DNA of 9,866 nucleotides from an uncultured Erysipelotrichaceae bacterium (lineage in GTDB: Bacteria > Bacillota_I > Bacilli_A > Erysipelotrichales > Erysipelotrichaceae), in contig CACZNO010000088.1 in assembly GCA_902782505.1 (NCBI GenBank), forward strand, positions 1 through 9,866, given 5' to 3'. A program made the position numbers and the translations under genes. Positions 1 through 5,436 of this stretch are shown here, one piece after another; within the stretch, counting starts at the first letter, position 1, and each line of letters begins with the position of its first letter. Below the pieces are notes generated by a model. It ran no database searches, had not been told where the DNA came from, and worked only from the letters and a program-made list of their open reading frames with translations.

Positions 1-15
1 AAAACGGATCATCGG

Positions 16-1821
16 TTATTTCCCCAGCTGCGCGGCAAGTTTTTCCGCTTCTTCGAGCACTTTTTCAAATTTCGTCAAAGCGATATCAACCGGTTCGGGA
101 GTCGTAAGGTCCACGCCCGCGTGTTTCAGTTCATCTAACGGATAACGGCTCCCGCCCATCGAAAGGAATTCAATATAACGCTTGCGCGCCGGTTCGCCTT
201 TTTTCATGATTCCTTCCGATAACGCTACAGCGCTGGAATACCCCGTCGCGTAGACATAGACATAGAACGGACTGTAGAAATGCGGGATACGCGCCCATTC
301 ATACTGCACTTCCGGATCGATGACCATCTCTTCCCCGAAGTATTCCTTTACCAGTCCTTCGTAAAGATTGTTCAGGCTCACCGGATCCAGCGCTTCACCC
401 TTTTCTGCCAGCGCGTGCGCTTCCTTTTCAAACTCCGCGAACATCGTCTGACGGTACACCGTGCCTTTGAAGTTTTCCAGATACTGTTCCAGAAGAACCA
501 GACGCTTTTCCGGATCGGATTCCTTCTGCAAAAGCTGTTCGATCATCAGGTTTTCGTTGACCGTGGAAGCGACTTCCGCCACAAACATCGTATAATCCGC
601 GTACTGGCGCGGCTGGTGGGTCTTGGAATGCCAGGTGTGCATCGAATGGCCCATCTCATGCGCGATCGTGGAGACGCTGTCGAGGGTGCCGGTGAAGTTG
701 GTCAGGATCACCGGATTGGAGTCATACGTTCCCGCGGAGAACGCTCCGCCGGTCTTGCCCTTGTTCGGATACACGTCGATCCAGCGGTTTTCAAGCCCTT
801 CCTTCACCACGTTCACGTAATTCTCTCCTAACGGCGCCACGGCGTCCAGCACCATCTTCTGCGCTTCTTCGTAGGTATACTTGTCATCCGATCCCTTGGT
901 CAAAGGCGCATAGACGTCATAGTAGTGCAGCTGATCCAGCCCGAGAAGACGCTTGCGCAGATCCACATAACGGTACATGGCCGGCATGTGACGGTGTACG
1001 GCGGCAATCAGCTGGTCATAAACTTCCAGAGGAATATTCGACTCATACAGCGACATTTCGCGCGAAGAACCGTAATGACGGGCTTTCGCTTCCGCCGTCA
1101 TGGCCTTGACGTTGGCTGCGTAGGTTGCCGCAAAGGTGTTGATGTGATTCTTATAACCTTTGTAGTAACTGCGGAACGAGTTCTCGCGCAGCACGCGGTC
1201 TTCGGAACTCTGTAACAGAATATAGTTGGAATCGTTGACTTCCACCGTCTTTCCGTCCTTGTCCGTGACATCGTCAAACAGAAGATCCGCGTCCATCAGA
1301 TTCGACGCGATTTCCCCCGGTGCGCCGAGGACTTCCCCGAAACCGGCCAGAAGACGTTCTTCCGCGGCGCTCAGGGTATGCGGCTTCATCCGCAGGATTT
1401 TTTCCAGATTAAACGCATAGTCCTTCAGAAGAGGATCCTTGACTAATTCCGCCAGGATTTCTTCCGGCAGGGACAGAAACTCCGGTTCCGCAAACGATAA
1501 CGCCGTTGTCGCCTGTACGATTTTTCCATACGCCTTGGACCACATGATCTGGGCCTTTTGCGCACGGGTGTCTTCCGAACGGCGCAAGGATGCGTACCCC
1601 GCGACATTCTCAAGTTTTCCCGTCAGTTCGTTTTGCGTATCGAGGAATTCCCGTACGGTTTTCGCGTCTTTCAGTTTTCCCTCAAACGACGCGGTTTTCG
1701 CGATCAGTTCATCCATTTCCGCAAAGTCTTTTTCCCATTCCTCATCATTTTTGTATAACGAAGATAAATCCCATTGATACTTCGGATCCATTTCATTTCG
1801 TTCTTTCAATACTTCCGCCAT
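16..1821 (-). CDS. pepF: Oligoendopeptidase F, M3B family zinc metallopeptidase
   Basis: A 601-residue protein of normal length for PepF, a cytosolic zinc peptidase that cuts short peptides of roughly 7 to 17 residues, usually in peptide recycling or nutrition. The zinc site is visible as H388-E389-M-G-H392 (HExxH), with E416 in 'FVAEVAS' as the likely third ligand and E389 as catalytic base. The N-terminal third (about 1-190) matches the helical PepF_N region, and about 200-580 is the M3 catalytic domain. No signal peptide or membrane segment is seen, so it should be cytoplasmic. The start at 1821 is supported by AGGAGG eight bases upstream. It is monocistronic as far as visible, divergent from the ribonuclease gene, with the stop only 15 bases from the window edge, so its terminator is not seen. 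The family call is secure; the exact substrate is not. Confidence 0.96.
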   Translation of the reverse strand: MAEVLKERNEMDPKYQWDLSSLYKNDEEWEKDFAEMDELIAKTASFEGKLKDAKTVREFLDTQNELTGKLENVAGYASLRRSEDTRAQKAQIMWSKAYGKIVQATTALSFAEPEFLSLPEEILAELVKDPLLKDYAFNLEKILRMKPHTLSAAEERLLAGFGEVLGAPGEIASNLMDADLLFDDVTDKDGKTVEVNDSNYILLQSSEDRVLRENSFRSYYKGYKNHINTFAATYAANVKAMTAEAKARHYGSSREMSLYESNIPLEVYDQLIAAVHRHMPAMYRYVDLRKRLLGLDQLHYYDVYAPLTKGSDDKYTYEEAQKMVLDAVAPLGENYVNVVKEGLENRWIDVYPNKGKTGGAFSAGTYDSNPVILTNFTGTLDSVSTIAHEMGHSMHTWHSKTHQPRQYADYTMFVAEVASTVNENLMIEQLLQKESDPEKRLVLLEQYLENFKGTVYRQTMFAEFEKEAHALAEKGEALDPVSLNNLYEGLVKEYFGEEMVIDPEVQYEWARIPHFYSPFYVYVYATGYSSAVALSEGIMKKGEPARKRYIEFLSMGGSRYPLDELKHAGVDLTTPEPVDIALTKFEKVLEEAEKLAAQLGK

Positions 1822-1828
1822 TGTAAGT

Positions 1829-1836
1829 ACCTCCTG
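1829..1836 (-). promoter_or_regulatory. Ribosome binding site of pepF
   Basis: The minus strand reads CAGGAGGT about eight bases before the ATG at 1821, a near-perfect Shine-Dalgarno that fixes the pepF start. Confidence 0.85.
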
Positions 1837-1850
1837 TCGCTCTATCTATG

Positions 1851-1856
1851 ATTATA
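1851..1856 (-). promoter_or_regulatory. Probable -10 box of the pepF promoter
   Basis: A perfect TATAAT on the minus strand, about 30 bases upstream of the pepF ATG. The predicted transcript would start near 1844 with a leader of about 23 bases. No good -35 hexamer lies at 16-18 bases; the best is a poor ATGATT at 1874-1879. The -10 is convincing by position and sequence, the promoter as a whole less so. Confidence 0.5.
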
Positions 1857-1868
1857 TACAATTCCCGG

Positions 1869-1897
1869 TTTTCAATCATCCCGTGAATTGATAAAAT
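1869..1897 (+). promoter_or_regulatory. Possible promoter of the ribonuclease/inhibitor pair
   Basis: TTTTCA (1869-1874), a 17-base spacer, then TAAAAT (1892-1897). It would start transcription near 1904, leaving only about 12 bases before the ATG at 1916, with the GAGG ribosome site at 1906-1909. The hexamers match consensus at 4/6 and 5/6. The region overlaps the divergent pepF promoter, so the two could compete. Confidence 0.35.
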
Positions 1898-1915
1898 GAT
1901 ACCGTGAGGTAACTT

Positions 1916-2413
1916 ATGAACAATCTCAAAAAACTGATAACGGGGATCCTGGCGGTCATCGTGCTGGTGCTGGGAGGCTATTTCGGCATTAATCTGAATC
2001 CCTCTCCGGCCAATCCCGATCCGGTCATTGTAGACCCGGGAAATGATCCCGGTACCGAAACCGTGATTGCGGAAGACGGCATCTACACTTCCAAGGAAGA
2101 CGTTGCCCTCTATCTGCACACGTACGGGAAACTCCCCTCGAATTTCATCACGAAAAACCAGGCGGAAAAGCTCGGATGGACCGGAGGCGGTCTGGATAAA
2201 TACGCCCCCGACAAATGTATCGGCGGAGGACGGTTCGGCAATTACGAAGGCCGGCTTCCCAAAGGCGTCACGTACTACGAATGCGATATCGACACGCTCC
2301 ACAAAAAAAGCCGGGGCTCCAAACGGCTGGTCTACACAAAAGACGGTACGATCTATTATACCGGAGACCATTACGAAACCTTTGAGCTTTTATATGAGGG
2401 AGGCAAACCATGA
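1916..2413 (+). CDS. Barnase-family guanyl-preferring ribonuclease with N-terminal membrane segment
   Basis: A 165-residue protein. Residues about 55-160 align by eye with mature barnase, a secreted RNase that cuts after G. All key active-site residues are present: K80 (barnase K27), E122 (E73, general base), R133 (R83), R137 (R87) and H152 (H102, general acid), in the motifs 'LPSNFITK', 'YYECDID', 'RGSKRLVY' and 'GDHYETF'. Residues 1-24 are a short basic start plus a hydrophobic stretch (signal peptide or uncleaved anchor), followed by a Pro/Asp-rich linker at about 27-48. No clear AXA cleavage site is visible, so a membrane-tethered external nuclease is possible. The stop overlaps the start of the barstar homologue (ATGA), which implies co-translation of toxin and inhibitor. 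Likely roles are competition with other cells or RNA scavenging; these are inferred. It could also be called an N1/T1-family ribonuclease. Confidence 0.93.
   Translation: MNNLKKLITGILAVIVLVLGGYFGINLNPSPANPDPVIVDPGNDPGTETVIAEDGIYTSKEDVALYLHTYGKLPSNFITKNQAEKLGWTGGGLDKYAPDKCIGGGRFGNYEGRLPKGVTYYECDIDTLHKKSRGSKRLVYTKDGTIYYTGDHYETFELLYEGGKP
2396..2403 (+). promoter_or_regulatory. Strong ribosome binding site of the inhibitor gene
   Basis: GAGGGAGG, six bases before the ATG at 2410, lies inside the last codons of the ribonuclease gene. It is better than the toxin's own GAGG at 1906-1909, which would favour excess inhibitor over toxin. Confidence 0.75.
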
Positions 2414-2679
2414 CGTATACCGTAGAATTAAAACACGCCCGCACCCGGAAACGCCTTTGGGCGGAAATCACCCGCGTGATCCCGGTGCCCTACTACTTCG
2501 GAAACAACCTCGACGCCTTCTATGATATTCTGACCGATTTAGGGGAAGATACCGAGATCGTGTTCCGGAATACCGACATCTGCCGGAAGCACTTAAGGGT
2601 CTATACCGCGCGTCTGATCGATATGTGCCAGGATGCGGAAAACGACAATCCGCACCTGAAGATCCGGTTCGAAGAATAA
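2410..2679 (+). CDS. Barstar-family ribonuclease inhibitor (immunity protein)
   Basis: An 89-residue cytoplasmic protein, the size of barstar, which blocks the barnase active site. The barnase-binding helix is recognisable in 'YYFGNNLDAFYDIL': D35 and D39 match barstar D35 and D39, the latter contacting the nuclease active site. Barstar W38 is replaced by Y38. No signal peptide is present, as expected for a protein that protects the producer from nuclease not yet exported. Its start overlaps the nuclease stop by four bases (ATGA), and it has a strong ribosome site. A hairpin terminator begins within ten bases of its stop. Without the adjacent barnase the call would be only moderate; with it, it is strong. 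Confidence 0.92.
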   Translation: MTYTVELKHARTRKRLWAEITRVIPVPYYFGNNLDAFYDILTDLGEDTEIVFRNTDICRKHLRVYTARLIDMCQDAENDNPHLKIRFEE

Positions 2680-2712
2680 AAAAATCTCCGTGAATTTCAC
2701 GGAGTTTTTTTT
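2678..2712. terminator. Bidirectional terminator between the barstar gene and the tRNA operon
   Basis: An 8-bp perfect stem CTCCGTGA/TCACGGAG (2686-2693 and 2697-2704), three-base loop, flanked by seven A on the left and eight T on the right. It can end the plus-strand nuclease/inhibitor transcript and the minus-strand tRNA transcript, whose last tRNA ends at 2716. Confidence 0.9.
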
Positions 2713-2715
2713 GAA

Positions 2716-2791
<76 letters not shown>

Positions 2792-2792
2792 A

Positions 2793-2870
2793 TGGTTGCG
2801 AGGGGAGGATTTGAACCAACGACCTCCGGGTTATGAGCCCGACGAGCTAACCAGACTGCTCTACCTCGCG
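2793..2870 (-). tRNA. Initiator tRNA-fMet (anticodon CAU), T-stem mismatched
   Basis: A cloverleaf of 78 bases with encoded CCA. Initiator marks are all present: unpaired C1×A72 at the acceptor end, A11-U24 in the D-stem (GAGC/GCTC), and three consecutive G-C pairs next to the anticodon loop CTCATAA. It is therefore fMet rather than elongator Met or the Ile CAU species. The T-stem is abnormal: GTTGG faces CCTCC, giving U50×C64 and U51×U63, although the T-loop TTCAAAT is normal. It is first in the operon, one base upstream of tRNA-Phe. The identity is clear; whether this copy is fully functional is uncertain. Confidence 0.93.
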
Positions 2871-2899
2871 ATGTGGTGCGTTTTCTTAAGCGCTTATGC

Positions 2900-2928
2900 A
2901 TTATAACATAGTCGTTTTTCCTGTTCAA
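2900..2928 (-). promoter_or_regulatory. Promoter of the tRNA-fMet/tRNA-Phe operon
   Basis: On the minus strand TTGAAC (2923-2928), exactly 17 bases, then TATAAT (2900-2905), preceded by TGT giving an extended -10. The start would be near 2893, leaving a leader of about 22 bases before the fMet 5' end at 2870. This is a near-consensus housekeeping promoter, as expected for stable RNA. Confidence 0.85.
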
Positions 2929-2971
2929 GCACTATTTTTCTCTTTCTTTTGGAATTCAGCGAATCGCAAAG

Positions 2972-3003
2972 AAAAACCCCGCGGGTTTGTTTCCCGCAGG
3001 GTT
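2972..3003 (-). terminator. Terminator of the lipoprotein gene
   Basis: On the minus strand an 11-bp stem (AACCCTGCGGG against CCCGCGGGGTT, one U·G) closes a seven-base AAACAAA loop and runs into TTTTT then C and TTT. It lies 22 bases after the stop of the lipoprotein gene. Confidence 0.88.
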
Positions 3004-3025
3004 GATTATGCCGGGGTTTGTGAGG

Positions 3026-3829
3026 CTAGTTACCGAAAACGGACGCTGCCGGACCGGACATTATGAGGCCCATAAACGAGAACGCAAAGGCCATCATCAG
3101 TTCATCGTAGGTGGTTTCCGTCGCTTCGGCAGGTGCTTCAAACGCGGTTTCCCCGTTATAGAACGACACGGTTCCGGTTACTTTAATTTTCGCCGTATCG
3201 CCGGCGGAACCGTCTTCCGGTTCCACTTCTTCATCCACCAGAACCTTCGCGAGCTTATGCGTATCCGCGTTGACGTACATCTTGTAGGTTTCTTCCGTCG
3301 GTTCTTCGCCTTCCTCAAAAATAGCGTTGGTGGTGACGTTCACCACATCGTACTTCACACCGTTTTCCGTAACGGTTTCCACGTATTCGACCGACTTGAA
3401 ATCTTCGCCCTTCATGTCGATAGACGACTCGCTGCCGGCCGACGCGACCAGGGATTCTTCACCGGCGGGCGATACCATCCATTCATCAGCCTGCGCTTCC
3501 GGGTTCACCATATGGAAGTACGTTTTGTCTTCCAGTTCGTAAAGCGCCATTTCGATGCCGCCCACCACGACCGTCATGTGGCTCTTTCCGACATCCATCA
3601 CAAACTTCGAGCCGTCAAGAGACAGATCCATGCGTACAAACTCACCTTCCGTACCGAAGTCCGCGCTGTTTGCCCAGCCTTTGTAATACTCGGTTTTTTC
3701 GGTTTTTTCCTTTTCTGCGGTATTGACCGGATCCGGATCATTGCCGGTGCCGGTGCCGGCTTTGGAGCCGCAGGCAGTAAGACCGAGAACCATCATAACC
3801 ACCAATAATACAGATAGAATTTTCTTCAT
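3026..3829 (-). CDS. Predicted cell-surface lipoprotein of unknown function
   Basis: 267 residues when started at the ATG at 3829. AAAGGAG lies seven bases before that codon, whereas the longer frame opening at 3847 has no such site. Residues 1-19 are a lipoprotein signal with lipobox L17-T18-A19-C20, so the mature protein should be lipid-anchored at C20 outside the membrane. A Gly/Thr/Asp/Pro linker and an 'EKEKTEKTE' charged stretch follow. The rest is acidic, beta-rich and ends in a hydrophobic segment (about 245-264). The pattern 'YKMYVNADTHKLAKV' resembles the strand-turn-strand of LolA/LppX-like lipoproteins, a weak fold hint only. I do not recognise the function. It is a single gene with its own terminator, divergent from trkA. 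Confidence 0.85.
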   Translation of the reverse strand: MKKILSVLLVVMMVLGLTACGSKAGTGTGNDPDPVNTAEKEKTEKTEYYKGWANSADFGTEGEFVRMDLSLDGSKFVMDVGKSHMTVVVGGIEMALYELEDKTYFHMVNPEAQADEWMVSPAGEESLVASAGSESSIDMKGEDFKSVEYVETVTENGVKYDVVNVTTNAIFEEGEEPTEETYKMYVNADTHKLAKVLVDEEVEPEDGSAGDTAKIKVTGTVSFYNGETAFEAPAEATETTYDELMMAFAFSFMGLIMSGPAASVFGN

Positions 3830-3858
3830 GATCAAACTCCTTTCCATTTTCTCAAATC

Positions 3859-3881
3859 AGCGGACCCGAAGGTCTTTCGCT
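3859..3881 (-). promoter_or_regulatory. UUCG-capped hairpin in the lipoprotein leader
   Basis: Read on the minus strand: AGCG, three bulged A, GACC, loop TTCG, then GGTC and CGCT. The cUUCGg tetraloop is exceptionally stable. It sits about 30 bases before the lipoprotein start codon, upstream of the ribosome site. It has no U-tract, so it is not a terminator. A role in mRNA stability is inferred. Confidence 0.45.
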
Positions 3882-4007
3882 ATAAGTATCCTACCATTGT
3901 CAAAAGATTCCGCATCCCGACAAATGGCATAAAATGTCAAACACAAGACTGCCTTTGACCTTTTTGCGTATGCGCGAACATCCGCGGCACAAAAGAAATC
4001 GACATTT

Positions 4008-4037
4008 TTGGCAGGATGCGCTAAAACAGTGTATAAT
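4008..4037 (+). promoter_or_regulatory. Promoter of the trkA-trkH operon
   Basis: TTGGCA (4008-4013), an 18-base spacer and a perfect TATAAT (4032-4037). The start would be near 4044, giving a leader of about 25 bases before the trkA ATG at 4069, with a purine-rich ribosome site (AAGGACGG / GGAAG) between. Confidence 0.75.
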
Positions 4038-4068
4038 ATATAGGTTTCTGTAAGGACGGTGGAAGAAG

Positions 4069-5433
4069 ATGCGGATTCTGATTGCGGGAAGCGGAAAAGT
4101 CGGTTTGGAACTCACCCGGCTGCTGAGTGCGGAAGGACATGATATTACTTTGGTGGACAGAAAACAGTCCTGTCTGCAAAGCGCGATTGAAAAATACGAC
4201 GTGATGACCGTTGAAGGCAACGCGGCGTCGCTGGATGTATTGAATACCGCCGACGTGCAGAACGCAGATCTTCTGATCGCAACCACCGGCCTGGACGAAA
4301 TCAACATGCTGGCCTGCATCACCGCCCGTCAGTTAAACCCGCGCATTCACACCATCGCCCGGATCCGCAATCCGGAATACAAAGACCAGGTCTACTTAAT
4401 GAAACGCGATTTCGGATTATCCCTGGCGGTCAATCCGGAACTGGAAGCCGCCACGGAGATCGCGCGTCTGATCAACTACCCGGGCTTCCCCAAACAGGAT
4501 ACCTTCGTGGACGGACGCGTGGAAATCGTAGAGATTTATTTACGCAATGACAGTTCCTTAGTCAACCGTCATTTATATGAATTACCGAATATCATCAAGT
4601 GTCAGGTTCTGGTCTGCGCGGTTTTGCGTGACGGAAAAGCGGTCATGCCTTCCGGAGATTTCGTTTTGAAAGCGGAAGATATCATCTTCGTCACCGCTTC
4701 CACCAACAATCTGCACCAGTTGCTGAAGAATCTCGGTATCGTCACGAAGAAAGCCAAGAGCGTTTTCCTTGCGGGCGGAAGCCGGATCAGTTACTATCTC
4801 GCCAAAACCCTTTGCGGCGAAGGTCTGACGGTCAAAATCGTCGACCGCAACATGCAGCGCTGCGAAGAGCTGATTTCCCTTCTTCCCAAGGCAATGGTCT
4901 CCTGCGGAGACGTCTCCAATCACGATTTCCTGGAAGAAGAATACTTTGAACAGTTTGATACGCTGGTAAGTCTGACCGGGCTCGATGAGCTCAATATCGT
5001 CTTGTCCATTTACGGACGCAGCGTGGGAATTCCGCAGGTCATCACCAAACTCGGGCGCGCGGATTCTTTGGCCATGCTGGAAAAGCTGCCGGTCGGATCG
5101 GTCGTCTGCCCGAAGGAACTCTGCGCCAACTCCATCGTGCGGTATGTACGCGCCATGCAGAACGAGATCGGTTCCGCCATCACCGTGCATAAGATCGCGG
5201 AAGGCCAGGCGGAAGCCATCGAATTCCTGGTGGATGATACGACGCGCCATACCGGCGAACCGCTCAAGAACATCCGCACCAAGGACAATGTACTGGTTTG
5301 CTGCATCACCCGCGGGAGCACCGTCGAAATTCCCAACGGAAACTCCGTGTTCCGCAAGGGGGATCATATCGTCGTCGTTTCCAACGGCCGGACGGTCATT
5401 CAAAAACTGAACGACATATTCGAGGACAAATAA
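4069..5433 (+). CDS. trkA: Trk potassium uptake system, peripheral NAD-binding regulator TrkA
   Basis: 454 residues, the usual size of two-repeat TrkA, which binds NAD(H)/ATP in the cytosol and gates the TrkH channel. The order is RCK_N (1-about 135), RCK_C (about 145-222), a second RCK_N (about 230-350) and a second RCK_C (about 365-452). The first Rossmann motif is intact: G7-S-G9-K-V-G12, with D30 at the end of strand 2 for the nucleotide ribose. In the second copy the glycine motif is degenerate (G236-G-S-R-I-S241), although D259 is kept. The double-RCK layout separates it from KtrA/KtrC, which have a single copy. It lies three bases upstream of trkH in the same operon and has a clear promoter. 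No c-di-AMP riboswitch is recognisable in the short leader. Confidence 0.95.
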   Translation: MRILIAGSGKVGLELTRLLSAEGHDITLVDRKQSCLQSAIEKYDVMTVEGNAASLDVLNTADVQNADLLIATTGLDEINMLACITARQLNPRIHTIARIRNPEYKDQVYLMKRDFGLSLAVNPELEAATEIARLINYPGFPKQDTFVDGRVEIVEIYLRNDSSLVNRHLYELPNIIKCQVLVCAVLRDGKAVMPSGDFVLKAEDIIFVTASTNNLHQLLKNLGIVTKKAKSVFLAGGSRISYYLAKTLCGEGLTVKIVDRNMQRCEELISLLPKAMVSCGDVSNHDFLEEEYFEQFDTLVSLTGLDELNIVLSIYGRSVGIPQVITKLGRADSLAMLEKLPVGSVVCPKELCANSIVRYVRAMQNEIGSAITVHKIAEGQAEAIEFLVDDTTRHTGEPLKNIRTKDNVLVCCITRGSTVEIPNGNSVFRKGDHIVVVSNGRTVIQKLNDIFEDK

Positions 5434-5436
5434 ACT

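Noticed and set aside
1793..2371. Minus-strand open frame across the pepF start and the ribonuclease gene
   Set aside because: It overlaps two well-supported genes and the intergenic promoters, and shows no domain.
2987..3808. Long plus-strand open frame antisense to the lipoprotein gene
   Set aside because: It lies wholly opposite a gene with lipobox, ribosome site and terminator. Its translation is Phe/His/Arg-rich, has no recognisable domain and begins inside a terminator hairpin.
3875..3903. Lipoprotein promoter with TTGACA at 3898-3903
   Set aside because: The -35 is perfect, but the hexamer at 17 bases is GCGAAA, and TATAGC or GATACT lie far too close. I could not support a start site.
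4038..4068. Riboswitch (c-di-AMP or other) before trkA
   Set aside because: The leader from the predicted start to the ATG is only about 25 bases, too short for a known riboswitch.
3900..4322. Minus-strand frame spanning the trkA promoter and 5' end
   Set aside because: It overlaps trkA and has no ribosome site. Its product is Ser/Cys/Arg-rich, typical of out-of-frame translation.
4582..5403. Long minus-strand open frame opposite trkA
   Set aside because: The trkA product is unmistakable, and this antisense translation resembles no family and has no ribosome site.
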